Source of the DNA: Dasyornis broadbenti
Lineage: Eukaryota; Chordata; Aves; Passeriformes; Dasyornithidae
Assembly: GCA_013397935.1 (NCBI GenBank)
Contig: VZRN01001305.1
Span: forward strand, 2,331,976 to 2,395,975
Direction: 5' to 3'
Length of the DNA stretch: 64,000 nucleotides
Below, one piece after another: positions 28,101 through 43,100 of the stretch; within the stretch, counting starts at the first letter, position 1, and each line of letters starts with the position of its first letter. Both the position numbers and the translations under genes were made by a program. The notes below the pieces were generated by a model. It ran no database searches. It saw only the letters and a program-made list of their open reading frames with translations, and was not told the DNA's origin.

Positions 28101-31100
28101 TGTAAGATACTCTTAAGTTTGATCACTGCAATTTTGTTGTTGTTTTGTAATGGAAACAACCGAAGCACTGATGACTTAGGTTACTGTCATGCAAATAGTT
28201 TGTGTAAATGCTATTGCAGAACTTGTTAGGAAAAGGGACCACAGGCAGTGAAAGAAGGCTACCCAGGAAGGTAACTTGTGGCTATGGAAACACCGGGGCT
28301 AGAGTAATGGAGCAGAGGAGGCTGCTCAAGTTGCTGGAGGAGAGCAATGCATGAGGAACCAAGTGGAAGTTGAGCTAGCCTTACATACCTCTTTATTTCG
28401 CTGCCTTTGTAAACAAAGTATCAGCTCATTGAAACTTTTGTGTGCAGGTCTTAACTATATGTTTCTTTGCCAAATTCAGTAGTTTAAGAAATAAGAAAGA
28501 AAAGAAAAGGTTGGTAGACCTGCCTTCTTCCTTAAATTATGACTTTGGCCATAAATTATGGGATTTGATTTTAGGGAGACTGTCTCCTCTATTTCACTGG
28601 TTTCTTTTGGTTTAGCTGCCCTTTCCTATTTTCCTGTAGCCAAAGCATCCAAAATAGCAGGTATGCATGCACATGTTAGTTGATTGGGAACACTATTTTG
28701 GCCCTTCCAGCTTTCCGCAGTCTAGGATTCGATCCTTCATGTACATAGTGTACTTCAGAAGAAATAAAGCCGACCAGCCTTCTTCTGGAATCATAGCATG
28801 GTTCAGAAGGGACCTCAGTCTAGTTCCAACTCCCCCGTCATGGGAGGGACACCTTCCACTAGACTGGATTGCTCAGAGCCCCTGTCCAACCTGGTCTTGA
28901 ACACTACAGGAATGGGGCGTCCACAACTTCCCAGGGCAACCTGTTGTAGTGCCTCGCCATCCTCACAGTAAAAAATAAAGATTTCTTCCAGAAGCAGCAC
29001 ATCTCTGGTAAAGCATATAAGTGAATTTCTAATGATGGGTTAGAAATCCCAAGCATTCAGAAGCAATGACTCAGTCCTCCCTCTCTTACCTAAAAAATGT
29101 GGTGCTAAAAATAAGGGAGCCTTTGAACTTCTAGGTTTCCAGTGTTCAAATTCACATTTGTGTTCTTTTACCTGTTGGTCATTCTTTTTCTCTAAAAAGT
29201 AAAAAAAATCTAGAAAGACTGAATGGTTCATGTGTTGTCACAGGTCAGTATAGGGGTTCAAGAGAATTTTTGTGAGTCTCTGAAGCTGAGGTGGCAAGTG
29301 CGACTGCTCTTCTCCAAGTGCCAGAGCCCTACAGGGACACACCACGTATAGCTTGCCCATGAGCAGGGCAGGGTTATTGCAAGCTGGACAATTTCCTGGT
29401 TGCTGAGGAGTCTTTCTGTCTCTAGGAAGGAAGTAAAGGTTACAAAAAAAAAAACCCCAAAAACTTAAAACTACTCCTGTTTCTGTTTTTGGCGGAGTTG
29501 CCTTGATAGTAAACTCAAGTTTTAATTTTATATTTCCAAACAATTTCATAATCTCTTTCAAAGCTACTGTGTGTCTTTCAGGAGCTGCACTTTAATGTTC
29601 CAAATACTGGTTGGTGCTTTTACTGCCTCTGGTGAAGGGGAAGTTGAGAGAAGAGAGGAACTAGGGTTACAAACCAAAGCTTTGTATTACCTCTGCATAG
29701 GACTTCAGTTCAGCTGCTTTTTCTATGTCAATTACCTCTTAATTACCTGCTTTCATTTGTCAAAATAATTTTTTTGCATCAGCTATAATCAGAATGATTA
29801 AAAGTAACTGAGTTTGGTTATTTCCATATGTATTCCATTCTGCTTTTTATTTATCAGGTATAGTCTAGAGGAATGAATCTAAAATTAGTCAGTAAATGAG
29901 GGATTTTATTTCCTTTTCTCTATTTCAGTTTGCATTTAAAAAGTGCTTTCCTTTACAATACATACACACTTTTGTATCGCAAAACCTAATCTTGTGGGTC
30001 CATTAACATTGCTGCACTGGTTGTGCAAAGTGCCAAAATGCTCAACATAAGTAAAATTTTGCTTTTATCAATATACTGAAAAATAAAACAGTACTGCCTA
30101 AGCAGATTCACTCAAAAAGGACCTCTTGTATGTTTAAGAATCCAGTCCTTTTTGCCTGCTGCTTCAAAAAAAACCCTGCAGCCCTAAAGCAAAAGACTCG
30201 ACAATAAAATGCCTTTCCTTGATTTGCTTTTTCAGCATGTGTTGTGAACAAAGCGTACAAAAAGGAAGAAGAAAAAGAACCAAATAGCAATTGTGATTAT
30301 TCTGAACTGCAGATGTTGCTATCTGAATCATCAGATAAATATGCATGCTAAGATAATGTAAAGTAATTAGTTCAAGTGAAGAAATAAAGATACAAGGAAG
30401 ACTTAAAGGAGATAATAGAAAAAAAGCAACACTGGGATAAACTTCCTTCCAGGAAATGTCCTTCACTCCTGGTCAAATGCAGCTTAATCTGCAGTTTGAG
30501 TGTTTTATGTATATAATCAGATGAATTAACTCAGTTTTAAAGTTTCATTTTAAAAAAAAAAAGGCCAAAGAAACAAAAACCCCCAGTGCAGTCTCCTGCA
30601 GTCTCCAGCAATTTATTCAGGATAGATCTGCTCTTTTGTTTGGATTTTTAGAAGAAATGTTTCTCCTCTGATTTTGACCAGTGAAGTAGGAATAAATTTG
30701 TGAAGAAAGATCTCTTTCTGCTGGACTTTGGGGGAAATACAAAGATTTTGCTTATTTCAAACAAATGTTTGTAATGAATATTGCATAAAAATATTAGGGT
30801 TTGGTACTGTAAATACTGACCTGGTTGTTTACCTATATTTTCCTAATACATCACAGACTAATAGAACTGAAAGAAGCAAGGACAAAACAATTTCAATGCC
30901 ATATTTAACAGCACTCTCAGCATCTCTGTATTAGCATCACCTTTTGTTATTGCCACATCAACAGGACACCAAAATGTTCTTTCTTGAAGCAGGAGATGTC
31001 GTAAAAGGCTGGAACATTTCCATGTTCAAGCACCTCTGGGGCTTCTTAGTGGAGAGAATATGGTAGCTTAACATTTTACAGCTCATGCACCTTTTGAAAA

Positions 31101-34100
31101 AACAACAAAATCCCCTAAAATTGCTGCCCTTGAGTTATGTGTTTCTCTGCTTGCACAAGTGATTAAGGGTGCTTGCATTGCTCCATCCTGCTCTTGTTCC
31201 CTGGTGTCACCCCTGTTCCTTACCCCACCTTTCCTCCAGCCCCCTTTTTTCAGCTCCACATCCACCTTTCTCCCCAGTAGGCATTCCTGATGCTTGTGTG
31301 CACGCTCAGGATTTGTCCATCTCTGCTGGGTGTTTCTGCAAGTGAGGGTGATAAGCTGGAGGTTTCATGGGCTCACCCTCACCTTTCCTGTCCCAAAATC
31401 TTCCTGGTGCCCTGGGTGACCATGTGATGCCTTCCCTCACCTCCTCAAAGCTTCTATTTTTCTTACCCTTTGTTCCTGGAAATGGATGTTTCAGGGTGTC
31501 AGGGTTTTAAATATATTGTGTGGATGGAGAGGAGGAAAGGCATTGAATTGTTGGGCTGGGAAGTGATAACAGCACCATTTAAACGAGGTTTTTGATGCAT
31601 ACTGAGTGTTCAAAGTAATTGCCAAGAATTTCCTTCCCCTCTTCTATTTCTTTCTCTTGTTTCTCTCCAGTTCACTTGTGCTAAAAAATGTCCTCAGAAA
31701 TGTTGGAATTTAACTGCTCCATCAAAATCTGTCATTTAGAACCTGTTGTTCAACTGGTCTGCTTAAAAAAAGAGATGCCGTGGAGTGTGGGGTCCAGCTT
31801 TGTTGGATGCCATTCTTAATGGGATGTTAGCAGATTTTAAAAGCAATGAAAGAGTAGCTGGAAACCAGGCTTTTTCTGTTGTGAAGAGGCCTGTTTCTCC
31901 ATATTTGTTGTTTCAAGACTTCCATTCTTAGACAGATATTTCTGTCTTTCTCTAGCCTGTAACATTCTCATGAGAGGATATGTGTACTTTTTTGGACACG
32001 TCATCTGTAGCTAAAAGAGCAATTTTTGGCTTAATTTGAGGTGAATCTATTGGTGAGATGGTGTTCTTGGAGAAAAGAAAAAGTATTTTTTTTTTGTAAA
32101 AATTACTTCAAATTTTAAATGTCTCAGTAAATTGCCTTGGTATTTTTTCCTGTGTCAGATCCCTCACAGAGATCAGAATTGTGTTTGGAGTGTGGGGATG
32201 TAGAATGGTGTTTTGCTAGCTTCCAACTGCCTTATCAAGACAGTAACTGGAGAAGTACACGTCTGATGTAGATGGGCCTGTCTCTTTCTCTGTATAGTGA
32301 TGCACTTTAAAATGTGTCCTGGTTGTTTGAGTGTCACGAGCAGAATGTTCTTCTGCCCATTCCCATTATTCCAACCTGTCATCTTTTCCCTTGAGGGGGA
32401 AAAAAACAACCCAAAACAGTGGTAGTTCTCTTTCCACTAGTTCTGTTGTTGAAGAAACTCAGCTCTCAGGTTATGTTTTGGCACTGCTTGGGGCTGCTGA
32501 TAAGTGGTGCAGACGCCCTGGAGCTGGACAGTGGGCTGGGTGATGGGCATGGTGCCATAGGAATGTGGCTGTTCTGCTTTTGGGGCCAGGCTGCGGCTTG
32601 AAGGGATTTGGCAGCTTTTGTGGGGTGCAAAGCAGAAGCTGGATGTCTGGTAATCACGGGACCATTCCTGGTCGAGTGGCGTATAGGAATTCTCCAAAGT
32701 TATCTCCATGCTCAGGAGCCAGCTCAGAGCCTTCAGAGGTTGTTAGCTGGGGCTTGGCTTCAGCCACCCAAGGCCCAGGCTGCCTTCTGCAGAAGGAATA
32801 GAATCTTCCTACTACTACTCTCATAGTTCTCCCATTTTTTGACCAGTAGAGGGTTGGCTGAACAATAATACAGGGAATTTTTAAGACCCAGTGCTACAGC
32901 ATGGCCACGTTCACCTAGACCAAATGAAATGCAGTCTCTTACATCCACAGCTGGGTTTGCACCCACCTGGTGCATTTGGTACCTATTGTAAAGAGTGAAG
33001 GTTGGGAGGAAAAGAGCTGATGCTGGTAGAGTTCCTCAGAAGGAGAGTTAGTAAGACTTGGAGAGCTACTGTCAATTTCATGGATTGGCAAAGAGAGGCA
33101 CTCAACTTCTTGCCATTCTCAGCAAAGATTTTGCTGGTAAGAAAAGGTCTTTCAGCAGAACCTGTAAGATGCTAGAAATTTAAGCAGTAGTGAGGTTCAA
33201 GGTCATACTGTAGCGCATAAACCACTGGCTTAACTTTTGTTTTGCTGTTTATGTGCATGCATAAAATAAAAGAATCTGAGGACCTTTAAGAAATATGTCT
33301 TCCCTAAATGTATGTGGCTTTTACTATAGTAGTAATTTAAATTTCTACATGTTTACAACAGTGCTCAGACTTACCTTATGGGTATGTCTCTGAGGCTGAT
33401 TTTTGGAAGGAGAAGGTGCTGGTTGCTGCAGTGTTTCTAGGAATGGAGCAAGAGGTGGCTGCTGCAGAGACAAGGTGTTGGAAGGAGACTGTCACTAGCA
33501 GCTCCTCAGGAATGCCACCTGGATATATTACCTTCCACCTGCTAGAGTAGTGAGGGAGTTTTCTCCCTTCTATGATTCTATGTTTTCATAAAAGTTGGGG
33601 ATTTTCATAATCATTGACATTATTTTTCCTGACTGGTAATAAATTATGATGTCTGTTGCTTTGGAATATAACAGCAGGATTATGTACACACTAATAGATA
33701 TTAAAGGTGTAACATTACAGAACTGCATTTTTAAATTGGGAACCAATTGACTGTACTACCACAAATTATTCAAAGCAATTGGATAACTAATGAGGCCACA
33801 GTCCATCTCTCCCTTCTCAGACTCATCTTTGCTAGGATGCTTATTAGCATCATCTGGTAGAGATGAAACTGGTTCTGCCTGTTCAATGTGCAGACTGCTT
33901 CTGGGGAGGCTTCTAACGGAGTAGCACTGGGTATGCAGATAAAATAGACAAGTGCTGGGCTTCTTTTTTACCACTGTTGTCGTTGGGACTTACGGAGGAC
34001 AAGGTTTTAATTGTGAAAATGGTGAAGATATCCTGGAATTGCTATGTTGCAGGGTATTGAGTAATGTTGAAATAAGCTAAAAATGTTCTAGAAATGATGG

Positions 34101-37100
34101 GAATTTTATAGTGAATTTTTGTAGGGCAAAGGAAAGATGATATATGTGCTTCACAGTATTTCTTACTCTCTTTTGCACAGAAGAAATCAGCTGGCTTTTG
34201 CATTAAAGCCACAGCTACATAAGCACTTCTCATCATATCAGCTTTTGCCCAAGATGCTATTTACTGCTCTATCTCTGCATCTCTCTGTGCTCATAGCAGT
34301 GCTTGCGTAGATGTCTAATTGGTGAGACTGGGGATCTGCTCCATACTGACATGGTTTTCATTCCTCAGGACTCTTTCCAGTTGTTTTCCCTCTGTAGTTC
34401 ACTGCACAGCCCCATAAACAGGTGTATCAGCATGACAGGAGAGATCTGTGCAAGAAAGGGAGATTCAGAATATAAAGAGTTAAGAGCCTGTAATGTATCT
34501 TCCTTCCCTGCAGATTGTAGCATCATGCCCACTAAATATTAATTGTGGCTTCTTTTCCCTCATTTTCAGCTTCTCAGCAAAGATGCCTCCGAATGGGAAG
34601 GCCTTACATTTTCACCCATCAGTTCTGCATTTTGGAATGCAGTGAGTATCTTACATTATTGTTATTTTGGTTAATAATGCAGTATGGAGGGACAGCTGTA
34701 CTGAATTCCATTTGGGTAAAAAGCTTTAGCTGGGATCATGCCATTCTCTGAAAAATACAGAAGTAGTAAGTAATTGCCACAGAGTTGGAAGTGCATTTCT
34801 TGCCTTGCAGTGTTCTGTAAATTGAAATCAACATAGTTCTGAGAAGGAGGAAAAGCTAATATGGAATATAAGGCATTCTGGGTGTACAGTTCAGGTGATT
34901 CTGCATGGATGTCAAATAATTGCTTCATGCTGTTTGTTTTTTATAAGATTGCCTTTCTAGTGGAGGAAGAGCTTGTTTCCTTTAAGTTCTGAAAACAAAA
35001 TCCAGAAAGTCCCAAGCAAAACATACTGGTAGAATAAATGAGATTTTTCTTAGTTCTCTTTTAAGAAAACTTAAAATATTATTCTTAAGTGATAATCAGC
35101 ATTTGGTCTATCAGTAACTGTAAAGAAACACAGTTCCCTTGTGAGTAAGAGGAACATTTCAGACGATGCACTGGAGGAATGTTTGAGATGTTTGGGTTTA
35201 GGATGTACTAACTAAAGCAAAAGCCTTAAGAGAACCATTGCTTTAGCTGACAAAACAAGACTTCAGTTATTTAAACTTTTTTATTCAAAACTTTGTGCTT
35301 TGTAAGGGTTATTTTTTTCTTCAACTCGTAGTGACTTCAGTGAGTTTTGGCTAGGTGTACCTCTCACATCCCCATGTTACATATTTGCCTTTGAATACTA
35401 AAGGCAAAATTTGTTTGGCATGTTTCCAGTGATTAATTACAGCTGGGTAATTGTTGCAGATCAACATGTTTTAGAGTGATTTGTGTTTGTTACTTTTTTC
35501 AAATATTGCCTGGGCTTATAAAGTGAATAATTTATTTATCTTTTTTTTTCCCTGCTTTAGGTTACTGGGGTTACCCAGAGCTAAAATGCTGCATGCCTAC
35601 AACCCTAGTAGAGATAGAGATGTTGTAGTCAATTCAGTGTTTACAGCTACTAGACAGTTTCATGTGTCTCCTGCTCATAGCCGGGTGAGTGATGTACATT
35701 TGGAAACTATGTAGTGGCCAAGTGCCAAGCCTTCGTGCTTCCTTTGGCATAAGCTCTTCATTCTGTGTTTTTGTGCTTTTTTGTAGGACCTCCAACTCTT
35801 GTTCTGTTTTGCAAGTGGTTTTTTTGTTCAGTTCTACTTAGTCTTGTTTGGGAGAAGACATCCAAAACCAACTGTAGGAAATGTGTTTGACAGTAATAGA
35901 GAAAGAGAAGAACTTTTCAGTGTTAGAGAGGCTGTTTAAATCTCATTCTGTTCTAAGCAGTGTTATGCAGTAATCCACAGGCATGTGGGTGTTTCACAGC
36001 CATGAATTTTCAGTCTTTTGAATGGCCTTGCATATTTGTCAGAAAAACCTGCAGTGAAATGTTTTATGCATTTTGTATTGCAATCATGAGCATAATTGCC
36101 ATTATGATCTAAGACCATTATTTTAACTCTGATTCTTTTAACAATGTATAACAATATAATGCATGCTACGAATGGATTGCTGTGATCTCAGTTGGATGAA
36201 GCCCCGTTTTTGTCCTCAGCTGATGTGCAAAGGGGTTTTATTATATTTTCATCTGATTTTTGCTTTTACTACAGCTGAATGGGTATTACTGTGCAGACAT
36301 AAATGTCATTGTTCTTCCAGCCAGACTACCTGGTTACTAACAGTGTTGCCCAAGTTCAGCTTTGACTCATTTGCCTGTTTATCACAGGGATATTGATTGA
36401 CTTTACAATAGCCATCTCTGTGTGGGGAAGTGTTTCTGTGCACGCGGAGGCTGTCAGTGCTGCATGCTTAAGATCTTATGCAAAAAGAAGCCTTTACTAA
36501 TGAGGCCCCATGCTAGCTGAGAAACTCCAGCCGTAATTTGGCAAGTTGCTCTGTGGTCTTGGTTCTTCTCTGTAGTACGAGTTGAGAGTTGTGCACAGAT
36601 GAAACTTCTCAGCACTGAGATTCTGCCTAGTGGCATCTACAGATAGAAGTGTACATGTGGAAATGTCCTCTGAGCCCTGTGACTGAATGGTGGGTGTGTA
36701 GTCACTGGCACCAAGCAAGCAAGCTTCTTTGTGGTCTCTGCAGGTGATTCCAGCAATGGGAAAGATGTCCTTCAAAGTACTCTTCCTGCCAATAGAAGAA
36801 GGCAGTATTGAAAGCTCATTATTTATAAATACCTCATCTCATGGAGTACTTTCATATCAGGTAATTACTCATATTTTTCATGTCAAGGAACTACTCTTAT
36901 TTTGGATTTACTTGTGTTTTAAAAAGTTATTTTCATAGTGTTAGGGACTTCAAAAGTTCATTGAATTCCTGATACAGATCAGGTAGGGTAATGTTAACAT
37001 TTCACCCCTTTTACCAGATAATGCTAGTGTCATGATCACATACATGTATATGGTTAAAATTACTACTGTTAGTGGGGCTACTTGTGAAAGTAAAACCAAG

Positions 37101-40100
37101 TGTATTTATATGTGTGTACTTAAAAGACGTTTGTCTAATTGATTCCATATATTAGTGCAGTCTCACCTGCACTGTGCTGGAATGAATTTGTTGGGAAAAA
37201 CCCATTAGGAAATATTTTAGGTGGTTTGCAGCTAATCTGCAGGATTTTATGTGAACACATTGGGGATATAGCACAGGGTAAGAGATTAGGCCCTTAAAAC
37301 ATGAAAGTCGAAATAATGGTTGTGCGTTAAAGCTGTCTGTTTTCTGACTAACTGGTGAATTCACGCAGGTCTTTAGCTTTTTAAAAATTTTGTAAGGCAT
37401 GCTGTATGCTCCAAATTCTTGGTTTTTATTAATTTGTCAAAGAAAAATCTTAACTCTGAATTTAGTGATTTAAAAAAGAATGGCAGCTTTAATCAATGAT
37501 CGAGCTATTTCATTCCTATACTTTGATACTGTGCTGGAAAACAAAGCTCCTTAAATAGAAACTTCAGTAAGTTCAGTTGAAATACATAGGGTTTTAATAC
37601 AAATGTTGCATTTATCTAGTATTTAATAGATGTAATGCCACATTTGATAGGAACATTTCATCAAAGTTGTGGCAAAAGTGCATTATAGAGTGATTGACCT
37701 TTTCTTTTTGACATTTCACCTCTCCCTGTGCTCACTCCTGACCCCTTCACTTATTGCTCTGTCAGCTCAGCCTTTTATCAACAAGTTGCAGGCAATTAGT
37801 TGTTAGTGACACCTCAAAATTGGTTTGTTTCCTGTTGGACTGCTGCAAAAATCAGTAGCAGACTGGTTTTCATGGACATTTTTCACTAGCCACCTGAGAC
37901 AGAGGAAGAAGCTGCCCAAGTTTTCAGCTTGCATTAGGTTTAAGAGTTTCTAAAGGAGGCATGACTTAAGTGTTTGATGCACAATTGCAGTGCTCTTGAG
38001 AGCCCCAAAACCTTGAAAGATTTGATGTTTCTAAGGCATTTATGCAAGAGTATGTACAGAAGAACCATCCAAATGGAGACATGGTACCATTACAGTAAAA
38101 TGTACTTTATAAATACTTGCATTAAAAAAAAAAGAAAGGCATATTCGCTTTTTTCTGGTATTTTTTGTCTATAGTCAGAGATCTTCAGTGAACATAGAAT
38201 GCATTTTATTATCCTCTTAATTAAAAAGATGTGGATTTTTCCTATTAAAAAAAAAAAATCTTAGCATGCAAGTGAAAAGCCCCAAGTAATTTTTCGTAGC
38301 CTCTAATGATCCCATCCGTCCTTAATCCCTCCTGGCTCCACACCCCCCAGTTACTGTGCATCTCATTGTCATAAACTAGTCTTGGTGGAGCAAAATATAA
38401 ATGCAGTAGAACCATCCAAATTACAAATCTTCTAGTGTACTGAAAACTGCAGTCTTTAAAAACCAAAATAATGAGAAGATATTTTACTCAATTTTTAAGG
38501 CAAAGCCATTGAATTCAATATTCAGTGGGACTAGTAAAATTTTCTCTGAATCGCTGCACTGCCAAATGGTGATATGTGAATTGTAATTGCCTGAAGAATG
38601 GTAGGAGAATTTAGATGCTTTCTTTTTGAGGTAACCTGATGCTCTGCTGGTGAGTACTTTGTTTTGTCTTTGTAATAGTGCCTGAATGAGTGAAGATTCT
38701 GAAGTGCCATTTACGTGTATGGTTACTTTCTACATTGGAACTTTATGTCTATTAATTGTCTTTTAAAAGAAGCTAATGTGAAAACCTGCTCTGTTTCTTG
38801 GGAATATTGTTGTTATTAGCAAAATAGTGTTGGAAGTTGCTGTTATAACTGAAATTCTAGATGTTGATGTAATGATTTTCTTTTTTTTTAATACCAGGTT
38901 TTTGGAACAGGAACTCTGATGTCTTCTCCAGAAGAACCTAAAGTGCAGCTAGCAAATGCCTACTTACTGCTTCCACATGTTCAAAACATCCAGGCATCAC
39001 ACACACTGGTACAGTATACATTTCAAGTGGAGATGAAACTTAAATCTGCTTAACCACAAAAGATTTTTGACCTCAGGTTGTTGGGAGGCACGAACATTAG
39101 CAAAAACTCCAAGTACCAGTGACTGCAGGAGAGAGATTGCAAGATACAGGGTTACTGTGATCAGCTGCTTTTATGAGACAGTCTTTGGCATTTAAACTAT
39201 TTACACTTGTTCTTTGTGCTCCTGTGGTGGGGTGCCCTCTAAATTGTGCTGGCAAAACTATTTGTGAGACCCTGCTCTGACTAAACTGGGGGATTGGTCT
39301 GTCCTAAACCAAAAAAATAAACTTTATACCATAGAATTGAGAAGGACAGGAAGCTGTACTGGTTTTATTCTGTTTTTGATTTCTGGCCAGTTCCCCATGC
39401 AAATTTACAGCAGGGCTGCACCAGCAGTTTGCCACAGTTAAAAAACATGGCACGCTGCATGGATGACAATGGGAGCTGGGAGTCAGGCTGCACCATCCCC
39501 TCCTGCCCCATCAGTGCCGAAGATACCAGCTTTGTTTACCTCAGCTTGACAAGGAACTCTGGAGAGCACAGCAAGTTGAATTTATGAGGCATAAATACTT
39601 CAGTTGAAAGAAGCTTTAATGATTTCTGTCATTTGGTTGCAGTTGCAGGTATTTTCATAGTCTTCCAGTCCATACAGAACCTTTCAAGTGAATAACTGAT
39701 TTGAAAAATTGATTTTTCAGATTTCCTTTCATATCATACACAGACATTGTTTTTCCAAAAACATGCTTAGAATACCTTAGCAGAAGAGAATTTAACAGAG
39801 TTTAGTATTTTACCTAAATGTAAGCTGTGCTGATTGCCTTTGTGATGTCTTCTGTTCTACCTGAGAAAAATTACCAACACAGATTGTGTTTTTCAGTCTG
39901 CTATCTCTGTGTTAGATCAATTGTCCCTCTATCCAAGGATAATGCACAATTTCCTTCTTTCTTTCTTTTCCTCGATACCAGTCTCTTCCCTGTAGTCACG
40001 CAGTTACACTTGCTTGTGGACATACAAATCCAGACTCTTGCAAAGGAAGCAAAAATCTTCAGGTTTTGTAATTTTGGGTGCTAGAGGTAGAAGTGAGAAG

Positions 40101-43100
40101 GGGTTTTTTGATGCTGTTTATGTCTGCATCTTCACATCTAGTTCAATGGGTTGTCAGGTAGTATCTGAAAGTTGTATACATGCTTTGTCACAGTTCAGTC
40201 TGAATTCCTGAGTAGAGAAGCTTTGGGGAACATTTGACATTTTCCTTACTGTAGAGTGACAAACATTATCCTATTCTTTATTTGCATGGAGTACAAGTTT
40301 GAGGTCATGTTTAGCAGTACAGCATGATACCAACCTGGCACTAGTCTTGTTGCAGGACATGAGTTGGGAGAGAGTGTTGGCTCAGTTCTCCAGACTCTGG
40401 GTGTAGTTTTTCTGTGCTGTGCTGTAATTGAGGAAACACTCTTCTGTGCATGTTATCAATTTGGGCAGAAATGCTGCAGCAGTGGGATGGGCTCCTCAGC
40501 TGTTGAAGTTGATATACAAAATCTAAATACTGGAGAGGAGCTTATAATTCGAGTTTGGGTTCCTTCTAGAATAATGCTTCTCTACAGCTAGCTGTCCTCT
40601 CCAGAAATGCCTTATATTCTGATCCAGATCCCAGTAATAAATGGTATCATCCTGTTTTGTCCAGTTTATATTTTAAGCTCAGAAGATGTAGAAGGCAGAG
40701 AGGTTAATGAGATTTGAGTGAGTGAGTACTCATGGGCAAACTGAAGGATACCTAACTGTTATGTGTACAGTGGAGACTTGTAGTGGAAAAGCTTTTAAAA
40801 CAAACCAGTCATACTCACTTAACTGCACATTTCTTTTCCCCTGTTTATTTTTAACTGACATAAAATACCAGGGTAAATTCAGGATAGCATAAACCTTATT
40901 TGCACATCCCTTGCCACCTTGGGATGATTGAGTTGTAGCTTTGGGTGACAGTGTCTAGTTTGGATACACTGAAGATGTCCTTACCTCTGAAGTCTGCTGA
41001 TACTGCTTGGAAACCTCAGACAGAGAGCTGCATGGTGTGTGTCTGTTTTTTGCCTCTTTTGTCTCCTGTTTTAGAGGTGGTTGTGTTTAAATTGTTCATT
41101 AATACTGACATCCTTGGTTGACAAGGCCAGAAAAGCTTTGACATAATTTACTCCCATCATGTTAGGTAAAGTGACTTATCAGAATTACTGGAGGCATTGT
41201 TACCCCAAATACTTGCTCTTACTCCTTTGATGGTTGGAAACCTACACCTGACTTCCAATTAAAATTGCTTTGTAGCCAGTTTATATTTAAGATGCACATT
41301 TAGTTTATGTAACTCTTCCTGCTTCTGACACTTATACTCAGAAGCATTTGTAGGTGGCATGAGAACTTTCAGCTTTCAGTTTGCCAAGCTGAACAGTCCA
41401 TGCTCTGTAGTATCTTTAGTAATGGGCTGTCCATTTCTAAGTCAAATTAACCACCCCTTTTGCAGCTTCTTCAATTCATAAATATTTATTTTGAAGGTTA
41501 GTGGACAGAATTGTAAATAGGGGTATGAATGAAATTGTGCCACTGCAGGCTATTTGTGTTGGAAATATAACATATACCTTGGGATTATAGATAGAAGTTT
41601 ACCTCTACAGTAGTGTTTCCATTGGAAATACAATATGCAGCAGGTTTGTGTTTGAATTTTTTGTGGAAAATGAACTTCCGCGGATTTTGTGGGTTGTTTT
41701 TATCTTTTAATGGGCAAAGCACAAAGGCCTTTCTTTTTTCTCCTTCATTCCCCCATGTTTTTAAGCGGAAGCTCTTGTGCTTAATAAGAAAACAAAAAGT
41801 AAAGGCAAACTTGCCTTTTTTACTGTTGGATTTCTCCATCTTTCTGTTGCTCTTTTCAAAGTTTCAGCTTTTGAAGGGTTCAGGACTGACGTGCCCTGCC
41901 TTGTGGTTCTGGATCCCAGGATTCCCGGGCTCATGTCTCACTCGTTGGGAGGAAAGAAAAGCTGTGTCCAGCACTGTGAATTCGTAGTGTGTCCACGTGG
42001 CCATTCAGCAGTAGCTAGTTACCACTAAGCTGTAACAGATGGTGGAGCCCATATAGGTCATCTTTGTTTACTCAGCTTCTGGATGTAGTTTTCGCTATAG
42101 TTGCCTGGTTTATGGCATTGTTTAATATTTGGACAGCACTAACAGGGCAGCTATATCACTGCCTTGCTGTGTTCAGGATAGTGGAAGTGTCAGCGGAGGA
42201 GTGGCATGCAGGGTAGAGGGTCTTGTTGTAGGAGACACGGGTATCACTTTGTTGACTTCCCGGAGGAGTTCAAAGTTTATGAACTGACGACTTGGGAAAT
42301 ACTGCAAGTACTGACAGGAATCTAACACTCCTTAAGCTATGTTTTGTGCTGGTGGGCAGAGGATCAGAGATGCAAACATGTACAAGTGTGGTGCTTGGGT
42401 GTGGAGAAGGAAGGAAGGCAGTAGAGCTTTCTTCTTGGTGTACCATCATGATAACTGCTTGCAAAAAACTGATGAAATTCTGCTCAATCATTATTACAGG
42501 GACAGTTTATTAACACCATTCAGAGTGGAAATACCACTTTAGGGCCAGGGACTGTCCAGGATAGAAACTTTGAAGGATCAGGCTACAGGAAGGAAGAGGA
42601 AGCTTGTTCAGTGTTCTTTTTTAATGATACTGTAGCCAAACTCCAGGAAGTGATTTGAACTCTACAGTCCTGATCATGATGCAGGAGTATATCCTGCATC
42701 TTTTAGAGAGCCATGTGTGATTGAGACCTCACTGGTGGATAAATTGTTTTCTAAATAATTACCTGCTCAACTGTACCCCAGTGAGAATCCTAGACCTTTG
42801 TCAGGAGTGGGGCTCCTTGCAAACAAGATGGATGGTTCAGGTTTATAGGGTTTTATTGAAAGAGGCCTCTATTTCTTTAAGATTTAAACTTGAGAACTTA
42901 CCAAAACTGTCAAGAATTTGATTTATGTGGCTTCTATCAGTTGTCTTTTTACAGTTAATATAGGATGTGTGGGTGCTGAGTGTGTGTGTGTGTACATTCA
43001 AGTATGTTTGCCTGCATTCCTAAGACAAAATCGAGGCTCCAGGTAATTAAGTGGCAATGGTTGTACCACTTGGCAGAGCTTTCTAAGTTTTCTGTGCTGT

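Larger units (their letters stand above)
7170..34569 (+). other. TMEM131L: Intron 2 of TMEM131L, 27.4 kb
   Basis: The largest intron seen. It starts GTAAGC and ends TTTTCAG. It contains two CR1 fragments, several T-rich and TA-rich simple repeats, a 27-bp tandem duplication and a small inverted-repeat cluster, all listed separately. Long open frames occur (plus 13673-14320, minus 9427-9870) but none shows a recognisable domain, so I do not call genes. The rest looks like ordinary unique intronic sequence. Confidence 0.88.

Noticed and set aside
28720..28740. GGATTCGATCC, resembling a tRNA T-arm
   Set aside because: No matching acceptor stem, D-arm or anticodon arm around it.
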